The notes under the pieces were generated by a model. It did no database searches. It was not told the origin of the DNA and was given only the letters and a program-made list of their open reading frames with translations. Below, piece after piece: positions 54,215 to 62,861 of a stretch of DNA of 64,000 bases. The number at the start of each line of letters is the position of its first letter. The stretch's first letter is position 1. The DNA lies in assembly GCF_000284315.1 (NCBI RefSeq), contig NC_017094.1:1891486-1955485 (forward strand). Direction: 5' to 3'. Origin of the DNA: Leptospirillum ferrooxidans C2-3 (GTDB lineage: Bacteria; Nitrospirota; Leptospirillia; Leptospirillales; Leptospirillaceae). The translations under genes were made by a program, and so were the position numbers.

Positions 54215-54999
54215 CAAATGCGACCGCTTTTTCCTTTATCGACAGCCATGCGCACCTGAACCTGCTACCCGAAGGGTACGAATCTGACAAGACCCTCTTA
54301 AGGGCCATGGATCTAGGTCTTGAGGCACTTGTCAATGTCGGAACCGATATCGAGAGGTCAAGGGAATCGATCGAGCTCGCACGGAAGTTCGGGAATGTCT
54401 TCGCAACCGTTGGACTCCACCCGGGAGAAGCACATCATTGGTCGGATGAGCTGGAAACGGAGCTGGATCGTCTGGCCTCATCCGAAAAAGTCGTGGCGAT
54501 TGGGGAAACAGGGCTGGACTTCGCCTGGCCGGAACCCTCAAGGGAGATCCAATTAGAGGCCCTTTCCGGGCAGATCAGGATTGCCGTCAAACATGACCTG
54601 CCGCTTGTGATTCACGCAAGGGATGCGTTCACGGATCTTTTCCGGATATTAAAGAACTCCCCGCTTCCTTCCCGGCCCGGAGTCTTTCACTGTTTCACCG
54701 GTGACCTTGACGCTGCAAAGAAGGCACTGGATCTGGGGTTTTACCTATCCTTTTCCGGCATCATCACTTTTAAAAACGCCGGAGAGCTGAGAGATGTAAT
54801 CGCTAGCGTTCCCATCGATCGCATTCTGGTCGAAACCGATTGCCCCTATCTGGCCCCGGTTCCTCACAGGGGAAAGACCAATGAACCGGCCTTTATCCCC
54901 GATACGCTTTCCGTTCTGGTTGAAAAAACCGCTCTTCCCGGAGACCTTGTCTCCCGAACGATCCTCAAAAATACGAAAGACCTCTTCAAAATCCCCTGA
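54211..54999 (+). CDS. tatD: TatD family metal-dependent DNase
   Basis: 262 residues. Metal ligands in DSHAHLN, GETGLD, HARDAF, HCFTGD and ETDCPYLAP; RGKTNEP completes the family fingerprint. TatD proteins are 3'-5' nucleases linked to oxidative DNA damage repair. The gene overlaps metG by 4 bases. Confidence 0.94.
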   Translation: MTNATAFSFIDSHAHLNLLPEGYESDKTLLRAMDLGLEALVNVGTDIERSRESIELARKFGNVFATVGLHPGEAHHWSDELETELDRLASSEKVVAIGETGLDFAWPEPSREIQLEALSGQIRIAVKHDLPLVIHARDAFTDLFRILKNSPLPSRPGVFHCFTGDLDAAKKALDLGFYLSFSGIITFKNAGELRDVIASVPIDRILVETDCPYLAPVPHRGKTNEPAFIPDTLSVLVEKTALPGDLVSRTILKNTKDLFKIP

Positions 55000-55121
55000 A
55001 CGGCTCAAGAGACCCGGGAGCGGATCTTTTTTCTTTGACGGATCTTTTCGGTACAATGAAGAGAGCAGGGTCGCCCCGGGGACGACCGACTATCTGGCGG
55101 GTGATATCTGGAGAAGGATCA

Positions 55122-55655
55122 ATGCGGGAAATCCTGGTGGATGGGTACAACCTCATCGGAGCACAGGGACGCTTCAGAAAAGATCGGGAGATTCTTCTGG
55201 GCGAACGGGACCGGCTGAAGAAGTCCCTCTCCGTCTATGCCTCCTCATTGCCTGAGCCAGCAAGGATCACCGTTGTGTTTGACGGCTTTCCGACCGAGCG
55301 CGAGGGCAGTTACGGAACAGCGGGATCGGTTGTCGTCCTGTTTTCAGAAGAAGAAGGCACAGCCGACGCTGTCATCATACGACTGGCCCTCAGACATCGG
55401 GAGCAGGCCATAGTCATCTCGTCCGACCGGGAGGTCATTGACCGTTCGCGCATGGCGGGGGCCAGGGTCGTGGGCTGCAGGGAGTTTCTGGATCGAATGG
55501 CAGGGCGAATAAAGCCCCGGACACCTCCCGGGCAGATGATTCACCACGAAGACTCCGACCGGGACGATTATCCACAGCGGCCTTCCAAAAAAGGCAATCC
55601 ACGAAAACCTTCAAAGAAAGAGCGGCAAAACAGAAGAACCCTGTCAGGGCTCTGA
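55122..55655 (+). CDS. YacP-like NYN domain RNase
   Basis: 177 residues from ATG 55122 with GGAGAAGGA upstream; an earlier in-frame start (55035) adds 29 unlike residues. NYN/PIN-like core: VDGYNLIG, VVFDGFP, ADAVIIRLA, VISSDREV, acidic residues fitting a metal-dependent nuclease. YacP-type proteins act in rRNA or mRNA turnover. The last 40 residues are basic and unstructured. Confidence 0.82.
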   Translation: MREILVDGYNLIGAQGRFRKDREILLGERDRLKKSLSVYASSLPEPARITVVFDGFPTEREGSYGTAGSVVVLFSEEEGTADAVIIRLALRHREQAIVISSDREVIDRSRMAGARVVGCREFLDRMAGRIKPRTPPGQMIHHEDSDRDDYPQRPSKKGNPRKPSKKERQNRRTLSGL

Positions 55656-55679
55656 TCGTTTTCCCTCTTCGGGATCCTG

Positions 55680-57140
55680 ATGAAACCGATCCGGCTGAAA
55701 GAGCTCCTCCTGACCCATCGCCATCCTGACCATGTCCTTCAGGAAAGCACCTCCGACCACCATCGCCTGAAGCCATCCCTTGGACGATGGGACCTTGTCC
55801 TTCTGGGGATCGGTGGAGTCATCGGTGTGGGAGTTTTTGTCCTGACGGGGATTGCTGCGGCCACCAATGCAGGGCCATCGGTGGCCATCTCCTTCCTGCT
55901 GGGGGCGGTGATCGCCACCATGGCGGCTTTTATCTATGCCGAATTTGCCTCATCTGTTCCGGTCACAGGATCGGCCTACCTATATGTATCACTCGCCTTT
56001 GGAGAGATTCCGGCCTTTGTGACAGGATGGACACTGATCCTGACTTACGGAGTCGGCGCCATGGCGGTGGCCATCGGATGGGCAAGCTACGTGGACTCCT
56101 TCCTTCGAGGACTCTCCATCCCCTGGCTTCCCGTCTCCCTGACCCGGAATCCCTTCGACGGAGGGTATCTGAACCTTCCCGCAGGGATGATCCTCCTGTT
56201 CATTCTTGCCATCCTGATGCTGGGAACCAGAAATTCCGCCTCTTTTAACAATCTGATGGTCTTTGTGAAACTCGGGATTATAGGACTCTTTCTGGTTCTG
56301 GGAATGGGCCATATCCATCCGGCGAACTGGCATCCGTTTTTTCTGCATGGAGCCTCAGGAGTCATCGCGGGAACAATGACCATTTTCTTCGCCTATGTCG
56401 GCTTCGATGCGATCACTACCGCCGCAGAGGAAGCCAAAACCCCCAAAAAAGATATCCCCTTCGGGATTATCTTCGCTTTGGTGGCCTCTTCGATCCTCTA
56501 TATTCTTGTCAGTATCGTCCTGACCGGAATGGAGCCCTCGTCGAGACTCAACAATGCCGCTCCCGTCGCCAATGCGCTTCTTGAAAACGGGATCCGCTTC
56601 GGAGAGACGCTGATTTCCGGAGGGGCGCTTGTGGGACTCACAAGCGTTCTGCTGGTTCTTCTTTTTGCCCAGAGCCGGATTCTTGTCATTATGGCCCGCG
56701 ACGGTTTGATGCCCCCTTGGATGGCGTGTGTCCATCCAACAAGAAGAACCCCTGTCAGGACACTTTCGATCATGATGATCCTTGTCGTGATCCCCGCCAT
56801 GATCTTCCCCATCCACGCCATTGCGAAACTTACCTCCTCGGGGACGATCCTCTCCTTTATTTTTGTTTCCCTGGCGCTCATCCGCTTTCGAAAGATCCAT
56901 CCGGACCGGGAGGTCCCCTTCCGATGCCCCTTCTTCCCCTGGCTTCCCATCGGCTCCATTGCCATGGACCTGGTCCTTTTGGCCTCCGGATCGGGAAAAA
57001 CGCTCTTTCTGCTGCTGGGATGGCTCGCTCTGGGGCTTGGTTTTCATGGAGCGAGGCGGCTCATGGGCTCCCCGGGAATGGTCCATTCAAACCCTGAACT
57101 GATGGAGGGAAGACTTGAAGAAGGATCTCCGATAGAGTAG
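55680..57140 (+). CDS. APC family amino acid permease
   Basis: 486 residues, about 12 hydrophobic segments. The first membrane helix carries GIGGVIGVGVFVLTG, the APC substrate-binding motif, and the fourth region WTLILTYGVGAMAVA. The C-terminus resembles the CAT/YfnA subfamily. It imports amino acids or related cations with protons. Start ATG 25 bases after the NYN gene. Confidence 0.87.
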   Translation: MKPIRLKELLLTHRHPDHVLQESTSDHHRLKPSLGRWDLVLLGIGGVIGVGVFVLTGIAAATNAGPSVAISFLLGAVIATMAAFIYAEFASSVPVTGSAYLYVSLAFGEIPAFVTGWTLILTYGVGAMAVAIGWASYVDSFLRGLSIPWLPVSLTRNPFDGGYLNLPAGMILLFILAILMLGTRNSASFNNLMVFVKLGIIGLFLVLGMGHIHPANWHPFFLHGASGVIAGTMTIFFAYVGFDAITTAAEEAKTPKKDIPFGIIFALVASSILYILVSIVLTGMEPSSRLNNAAPVANALLENGIRFGETLISGGALVGLTSVLLVLLFAQSRILVIMARDGLMPPWMACVHPTRRTPVRTLSIMMILVVIPAMIFPIHAIAKLTSSGTILSFIFVSLALIRFRKIHPDREVPFRCPFFPWLPIGSIAMDLVLLASGSGKTLFLLLGWLALGLGFHGARRLMGSPGMVHSNPELMEGRLEEGSPIE

Positions 57141-57152
57141 GATGACCGGAAT

Positions 57153-58220
57153 ATGATCGCTTCCAAAACAACATCCGGAAACAATATCTCCCCAGAACGG
57201 CCTGCAGGAAGGTGGACGCCGGTGGTGTCCATTTTCCCGAAAATAAAGCTGTTCCTCTCTTTCGCCCTTCTGATCCTTCTGTCAGCTTGCGGTGGAGGTC
57301 CCGATGTCTCACAGGCGACCGGCCACGGAATCCTCCTCGGCACAACACAGGGGCTCTTCAACATCTCTTTTTCCAGTAACGGATCTAGCACCCTGACCTC
57401 GACCACCCCGATCATTTCCGGAGAGATCTACGCCATGGTCGCTGTTGAAAACGCCTCCTTCCCGATCAACGGGGAGATGCTTGTGACCACCAACGGCTCG
57501 ACCCTCTCCGCCTATGCCATGACAGGAGGGATTCCCTCCTCCACGGGACAGACGATAACCCCTTCTTCCGCTTGCTCCGTCTCTTCCATCAGATCCCTTT
57601 CGGTCACCCCTGACGGGAAATACCTGTTGGCCACAAGTAGGGCAAACGGAATGCTTTACATCATCGATCTGGCTTCCGGATACACATGCACACCGACAAC
57701 GATTACTTCTCCCTACCCCACATCCGTCGCCGTCGAATGTCTCCAGCTCGGAAATCCGTGCCAGATCTTCCTGACCCTGTCAACATCCTCCTCTTCCGTT
57801 GTGCCCACGACACCCGAGGTTCTTTCCTGGACAGAAGGAAGTCCACCTTCAACACCTCCGACAACACTCTCCGCCCTGACACCACCGGCCTCTTCCGCGA
57901 TCTTCGATAACGAAACATCCTATTTCTACACGCTCGTGACGGCATCGAACAACAGCAGCGTCTACAACGTCTCCGGAGTCACCCCCTTGACGTCAACTTC
58001 ACAATACGCGTCGAATGTTTCCTACGGAAATGTCCCGTTTTCCAATCCCTGCCTCGATCCTCTCGGACAGACGCTCTATACCCCCACATCAAACGGATCG
58101 GTCTATTCCGCCTCGGTATCGACATCCGGATCGATCGGATCGCCCCAACAGATCTGGTCTCTTTCCTCAAACCCCAGCGGTGCCCAGATCTCTCCGATTA
58201 CATCCTGCGTGGCCTATTAA
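57153..58220 (+). CDS. Ser/Thr-rich lipoprotein with propeller-like repeats
   Basis: 355 residues. Signal peptide and lipobox LLSACGGG near residue 48 (the N-region is long, about 30 residues). The mature chain is very rich in Ser and Thr with short beta repeats (SLSVTPDGKYLLATS, LYIIDLASG, LDPLGQTLYTPTS) similar to lactonase-type beta-propellers. Several Cys pairs could form disulfides (YTC, VECLQLGNPC). Surface or periplasmic; function unknown. Confidence 0.72.
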   Translation: MIASKTTSGNNISPERPAGRWTPVVSIFPKIKLFLSFALLILLSACGGGPDVSQATGHGILLGTTQGLFNISFSSNGSSTLTSTTPIISGEIYAMVAVENASFPINGEMLVTTNGSTLSAYAMTGGIPSSTGQTITPSSACSVSSIRSLSVTPDGKYLLATSRANGMLYIIDLASGYTCTPTTITSPYPTSVAVECLQLGNPCQIFLTLSTSSSSVVPTTPEVLSWTEGSPPSTPPTTLSALTPPASSAIFDNETSYFYTLVTASNNSSVYNVSGVTPLTSTSQYASNVSYGNVPFSNPCLDPLGQTLYTPTSNGSVYSASVSTSGSIGSPQQIWSLSSNPSGAQISPITSCVAY

Positions 58221-58329
58221 GATCTTCACCTGACTTTCCATGCATTGATCTCTTCCCCGTCACTCCAAAATCGACTCATCGAACATCGCCTTCAACAACG
58301 TGATTTCCGTCACATCCATTCCACATTGA

Positions 58330-58358
58330 TTGACCCCACAAGAAACTTTCAAGACAAT
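58330..58358 (+). promoter_or_regulatory. Candidate promoter before the 58434 lipoprotein
   Basis: TTGACC (58330-58335), 17 bases, GACAAT (58353-58358). A 6-bp inverted repeat CCTGTC/GACAGG follows (58366-58371, 58383-58388). Confidence 0.45.
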
Positions 58359-58433
58359 GATATGCCCTGTCGAAATTTCTCTGACAGGTGAGCAACGCAT
58401 TGCAAAATAAAAACATTTTTTAAAGGAAACCCC

Positions 58434-60077
58434 ATGGACAATTCCAGAGATTTTTCCGCTTTTTTTGTCAACACCGTCAAAACATCGATTCCATTTTTCC
58501 TGATCCTTGCCTCACTCGCATCCTGCAGCGAAGGAGGGGGTGGCTCCGGCGCCTCGGTTTCCGCGACCAGTCTGAACGGAGCCGTGATCGATGCTCCCGT
58601 TACCGGTGCGACGATCACCATAACCCAAAATGCCCCGATGGGACAGGCCGGCGCTGTGACCCTGGGAACGACAACCGCGGACCAATACGGAAAATACAGC
58701 CTGTCGGGGATTCCCATCCCCGAAACCAGCGCCCCCATTTACGCAAGCTCGCAAGGAGGAGCCGTCTATGGACAGGAAAATCCCGACATCCTGCTGACCG
58801 CCTATCTTGGTCAGGGGCAAGCTCTCGCCGCCGCAGGGTCGGATCTCGGAGAGGGCAATGATCCGGATCTCGCGGTGAGCCAGGTCACCACCGCCGCCGT
58901 GGCGCTGGCCTCAAACGGAGGACAGAACTATCAGATCAGCGGATATCAGGCGACACTGACCGCGGACCAGACGCAGCTTATCGAACTTGCAAGCGAAATC
59001 ATGTGCCAGGTCGATGGAGGAACAGCTCTTCCGTCTGGAGAGAATACCTTAAGCTTCGTCAACAGCCTCGTCGCCCAGAATCCACCTTCAAACACTACCG
59101 ATTACCTACAGGTATCCGGTGCCATCACCTGTACCTCCCTCACCAGCTATATGAACATGCTCACAGCATCAGGAGACTGGGACGCCGAGCTGACCGGAGG
59201 GGACACCCCTGTTTCGTCCCTGAATATTCCTGCGGGAACCTATTCTCTCCAGGGGCTGATCGAAGGAACCGGTCTTTCCGACTCCAGTCAAACACCAACA
59301 CCACAAACACCTTCGATCACAGCCTTCACCATCTCTCTGGCCGTGGCCGCCGACGGAACCGTTTCCAACCCGCCGAACTCAACAAACTCCCTTTCCATTT
59401 CAAGCGGATCGGCTCTGAGCGGACAGGTTCTCACACTCATCCTGACGGAGGGCGCCACAACATACACACTGAAGGGAACCCTCAAGCTTCTCCCCGCCAC
59501 ATGGCACACCGCGCCCACACAGGCTTTTGAGTTTCAGGGAGGAGGGTCCGACAACAATGGATCGAACGATACGCTTTCAAACATCAACGCCGTTCTCTAT
59601 AGCGGAACGGACTCCCCACAATGGAGCTCTTTCGCCCCGATCGACGGGCAGGAAAATATCACCTGCCAAAATGGCGGATTCAAGCTCCGTGTCACCATTC
59701 CTTCATCGCAGTCCGTTCCTGTCTTTCCCGTCTGCCTGACCGCAAACAGCAGCACTCTCAGCCTGACCAATATTTCCAATAGCCAGGGTGAGGGGGAAAA
59801 TCATGATGAATACAACCACAGCAATACCCCATCGGCGATCGCTGCAACCCTCAACCCACAGACAAATGACCCGTTCATCACGTCAGGGGCCATCACCATC
59901 GGAAGATCCTCAACCAACACCATGTTTTATGTTCTGGGCGCCGATGAGGCCTTTGTGACAACCTACGCACAAACTCCTTCAAGCTGTACCCTGACATCAT
60001 CCTGTGTTTCCGGCGATACCGCAGGATCGATCTATTTCTCGGGGAATATCATCCCTCTGCCCCAAAACGATCACTGA
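58434..60077 (+). CDS. Large lipoprotein with carboxypeptidase-regulatory-like domain
   Basis: 547 residues. Lipobox LASLASCSEGGGG near residue 30 after a hydrophobic core. Residues about 45-110 (NGAVIDAPVTGATITI, TADQYGKYSLSG) form a prealbumin-like repeat as in CarboxypepD_reg modules. The remainder is Ser/Thr/Gly-rich with no motif. It shares design with the 61047 protein, so they are likely paralogues. Probably surface-exposed. Confidence 0.72.
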   Translation: MDNSRDFSAFFVNTVKTSIPFFLILASLASCSEGGGGSGASVSATSLNGAVIDAPVTGATITITQNAPMGQAGAVTLGTTTADQYGKYSLSGIPIPETSAPIYASSQGGAVYGQENPDILLTAYLGQGQALAAAGSDLGEGNDPDLAVSQVTTAAVALASNGGQNYQISGYQATLTADQTQLIELASEIMCQVDGGTALPSGENTLSFVNSLVAQNPPSNTTDYLQVSGAITCTSLTSYMNMLTASGDWDAELTGGDTPVSSLNIPAGTYSLQGLIEGTGLSDSSQTPTPQTPSITAFTISLAVAADGTVSNPPNSTNSLSISSGSALSGQVLTLILTEGATTYTLKGTLKLLPATWHTAPTQAFEFQGGGSDNNGSNDTLSNINAVLYSGTDSPQWSSFAPIDGQENITCQNGGFKLRVTIPSSQSVPVFPVCLTANSSTLSLTNISNSQGEGENHDEYNHSNTPSAIAATLNPQTNDPFITSGAITIGRSSTNTMFYVLGADEAFVTTYAQTPSSCTLTSSCVSGDTAGSIYFSGNIIPLPQNDH

Positions 60078-60093
60078 CCGACTTTCCTCTCTC

Positions 60094-60119
60094 GAAAGGG
60101 TGCCAACTGGCACCCTTTC
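60094..60119 (+). terminator. Hairpin after the 58434 lipoprotein
   Basis: GAAAGGGTGCC - AACT - GGCACCCTTTC, a perfect 11-bp stem 17 bases after the stop codon. It is followed by C residues rather than T, so intrinsic termination would be weak; protection of the 3' end is possible. Confidence 0.6.
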
Positions 60120-60502
60120 TCCCCCCCGATTCCTGTCTTCCGGACTCTCTCTACTCATTTTGGATCCCTTATTCTCTTCCCTCTCCTGAAACGATACCGA
60201 TAAGCATTCTCATTCAGTTTAAAAAATCCGGGGCTTCCTTTTCGCAACACATTCATAAAAAAGGATTTTATTTTTCACTGTTTGGATAGTCTCCATTTTA
60301 TTGATCCAATCGGATCCTTTCGTCGTGCAGATTTTTATTTTTCACATATTCAAAAACAGCTTAAAAACTAGCACAACAATTGCTCATAGATGCGTCCGTC
60401 CCGGAACGGATGCAAATGGCCATCGGTCATCTGGCTTTTGCAGAACAAATGCACTCAAGAATCCTGGGCGATTTCTGTCCAGAACATAAAGGAGACAGCC
60501 TC
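60120..60502. other. AT-rich gap with possible Fur-like box
   Basis: About 380 bases without a credible gene. CGATAAG-C-ATTCTCA at 60198-60212 matches the 7-1-7 Fur consensus at 11 of 14 positions. Long A/T runs (60252-60375) may be bent DNA. No clear promoter is resolved. Confidence 0.3.
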
Positions 60503-61057
60503 TTGGAGGATCGATCCACCCTCGCACATTATCGCCGGAAGCGATTCGCCATCATCTTTTGGGGAATGATGCTGTTTTGTCTATGTCTTTTGGACGCTCA
60601 TCCCGCTTTGGCCGCTGACAGCATCATGATTGTTCCCGAGTCCGGATGGGAAAACGAAACACTCGGTTTTGGAGCAGATCTTCGCTTCTTTGCGGTCCCC
60701 AACTTCGGACTGGAAATCGAGGGATTCTGGGACCCCAACAACTGCGGCAACTGCAGCCTTTCAGAGACCACACTGACAGGAAGTCTTTTCTACTGGATCA
60801 ACCCCTTGTCGAAACTGAGCCTTTATACCCTCATGGGCGGGGGAATCGGTGCCTTCTCTCTCTCCTCTCCCATCTCCGCCCATGCCGACCTGCCGGTCTT
60901 CGATATCGGACTTGGCGCGGTTATCTGGCTCAACCACCACTTCGGTCTCGACATCGACAACCGATGGATCTTTGTCAAAGGAGGAGGACTGGCCGGAAAC
61001 AGCTCTTCCGCCTTAAACGCTTACCGATTATCCCTGGGGCTCGCATATGCATTCTGA
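60503..61057 (+). CDS. Small outer-membrane beta-barrel protein
   Basis: 184 residues from TTG 60503 with AAAGGAG eight bases upstream; an earlier start at 60380 would add residues unlike a signal peptide. Signal peptide with FAIIFWGMMLFCLCLL and cleavage near ALAADS. The mature part is an opacity/OmpW-like eight-strand pattern (GFGADLRFFAVPNFGLEIEG, FDIGLGAVIWLNHHFGLDID) ending LGLAYAF with a terminal Phe. Overlaps the next gene by 11 bases. Confidence 0.78.
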   Translation: MEDRSTLAHYRRKRFAIIFWGMMLFCLCLLDAHPALAADSIMIVPESGWENETLGFGADLRFFAVPNFGLEIEGFWDPNNCGNCSLSETTLTGSLFYWINPLSKLSLYTLMGGGIGAFSLSSPISAHADLPVFDIGLGAVIWLNHHFGLDIDNRWIFVKGGGLAGNSSSALNAYRLSLGLAYAF

Positions 61058-62651
61058 TCAGACTCGTTTCAAGAACACACCAGGACGTTTTTCCTTCCGC
61101 TTGCATCTTTTCCCGATGGTCATTTTGTCTGCCTCCCTTCTGATGGCCTCCTGCAAGGCTTCGAACCTTGACCTCTCGAGCAATGGACAGGCGGGAGCGC
61201 TGACATCGGCCCCCACCCAGACGGCAACCGTAAGCGGAACGGCCGTGGACGGATTCATTGACCAGGGAGAGGTGGTTCTTTCCACTTTTCCACCGGGAGC
61301 GGCCGTTCTGGGATCGGCGACCACCGATACATCCGGCAGATTCAGCATCCAGACGACGCCCATCGATTCTGCCGCACTCTACCAGCTGACCCTCACCGGC
61401 GGGAGCAGCATCGATTTTGCCTCCGGATACTCCATCTCACTGTCATCTCTCGACTCCCTTTCAACGATCGTCACAGGAAAAACTCTTCTCTCCTCGCCGG
61501 TCACGATCACGATCATGACCACCCTGATGGCTAACCAGGCGCAGGGAATGATCAACAGGGGAGCGGCTCCTCTGGCCTCCTTCCAGAATGCCCTGGGGCT
61601 CTGGAGCGGACTGTTGGGATTTGATCCGACCACCACACCGGTCACAGATCCGACAGCTGGACCCGAGTCGATGGGATATCCCGCCATCTATGGACTGATC
61701 CTCGCCGGATTTTCCCAGATGGCCATGGCCATCGGAGTCAACGATCACCTTTCTCCAGGAACATCAAACACCCTTGGTCTCCTGTCTGTCCTGAATTCGG
61801 ACATTTCCGATGGCGTTCTCGACGGACTGAAGCCGGGAGATCCCAATCCCCTGACCTACTATACCTACACGCTGACAGCCGATACCCTCCGAAAAGACAT
61901 CGCCGATTCAACCCTGGAGTTTTTGTGGGGAGACCGGAACCAATCCGGACTGGCCCCCATTGATGTTAGCGGATCGGTGAATGCCCTTGCCCTTGACTCC
62001 TCGAGCCTGTTTCCGGGGAACCCCCTTCCCACCCTTCCCGATCCGGGGTCTCCCCTGATCACCGTCTCCTCTCCCGTCAACAACGCCTACTACAACAATA
62101 CCCTGCCCCTTGTCGCCACAGCTTCCGATGCCCTGGGAATCGGACTTTTTAGCGTCACATCGACGACACTCCCCCTTCCGGTGAACCCTCCCGGATCGAC
62201 CTCGATCCAGACAGGCGTCGACATTCTCGGAATCCCGGACGGCCCATTGACCACCGTTTTCTCCGCCGAAAATCTTGCGGGAACCGTCTCCACCCAGACC
62301 ATCTCCCTCTCGATCGACAATACCGCCCCGACGCTTCAGAACCTCTCCCCGATCTCGGCGACCAGCTACGACATCTGCGGCAGTACAAACTATTCGGTCC
62401 AGGTCACCGGACAGATGGTCGACACCGGATCGGGGCCAAGCAGAATACAAGTGCAGGAGACCGCGCCGGTCTCCCAGGCGATATCGGCCTACTCGACGGT
62501 TGTGAACCGGACGACCTCCAATGTCTCCTTTTATGTGTTCGCACCGGTCAACAGCCCCTGCAAGGCGGTGACATTCACCTACAACATCACGGTCTACGAC
62601 GCCCTGAACAATCAAAGGACCATTCCCTACAGCATGATCATCGCCAATTGA
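61047..62651 (+). CDS. Lipoprotein with regulatory-like and Big-type domains
   Basis: 534 residues. Lipobox LLMASCKAS near residue 36. A CarboxypepD_reg-like module (SGTAVDGFIDQGEVVL, TDTSGRFSI) follows, a helical middle (about 150-290), and C-terminal Ig-like strands (ITVSSPVNNAYYNNTLPLVA, SLSIDNTAPTLQNLSP). It is translationally coupled to the OMP gene by 11 bases, suggesting that the two cooperate at the outer membrane. Confidence 0.75.
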   Translation: MHSDQTRFKNTPGRFSFRLHLFPMVILSASLLMASCKASNLDLSSNGQAGALTSAPTQTATVSGTAVDGFIDQGEVVLSTFPPGAAVLGSATTDTSGRFSIQTTPIDSAALYQLTLTGGSSIDFASGYSISLSSLDSLSTIVTGKTLLSSPVTITIMTTLMANQAQGMINRGAAPLASFQNALGLWSGLLGFDPTTTPVTDPTAGPESMGYPAIYGLILAGFSQMAMAIGVNDHLSPGTSNTLGLLSVLNSDISDGVLDGLKPGDPNPLTYYTYTLTADTLRKDIADSTLEFLWGDRNQSGLAPIDVSGSVNALALDSSSLFPGNPLPTLPDPGSPLITVSSPVNNAYYNNTLPLVATASDALGIGLFSVTSTTLPLPVNPPGSTSIQTGVDILGIPDGPLTTVFSAENLAGTVSTQTISLSIDNTAPTLQNLSPISATSYDICGSTNYSVQVTGQMVDTGSGPSRIQVQETAPVSQAISAYSTVVNRTTSNVSFYVFAPVNSPCKAVTFTYNITVYDALNNQRTIPYSMIIAN

Positions 62652-62679
62652 GTCAAGACTTGCTCAAAATTCGTTTTTT
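62648..62679 (+). terminator. Hairpin over the lipoprotein stop codon
   Basis: TTGAG-t-CAAG-a-CTTG-CTCAA folds into a compact stem, followed by AATTCG and six T. Moderate terminator for the OMP-lipoprotein pair. Confidence 0.5.
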
Positions 62680-62861
62680 CCTTGAATTTCCGGGTTGCAA
62701 ACGCTAGGATCATTGGGAAACTCCCAAAAGACGCTGATCACAAGCGCATCCTTTGGGCCAACGATCCGGACAGGTATCGCATCACATGATTGGGCACACG
62801 GCTTAAGCGGATGGTCCCCCGCATAACAACCGTCCTCCCAGACAAAGATGAAGGGGTCTTC

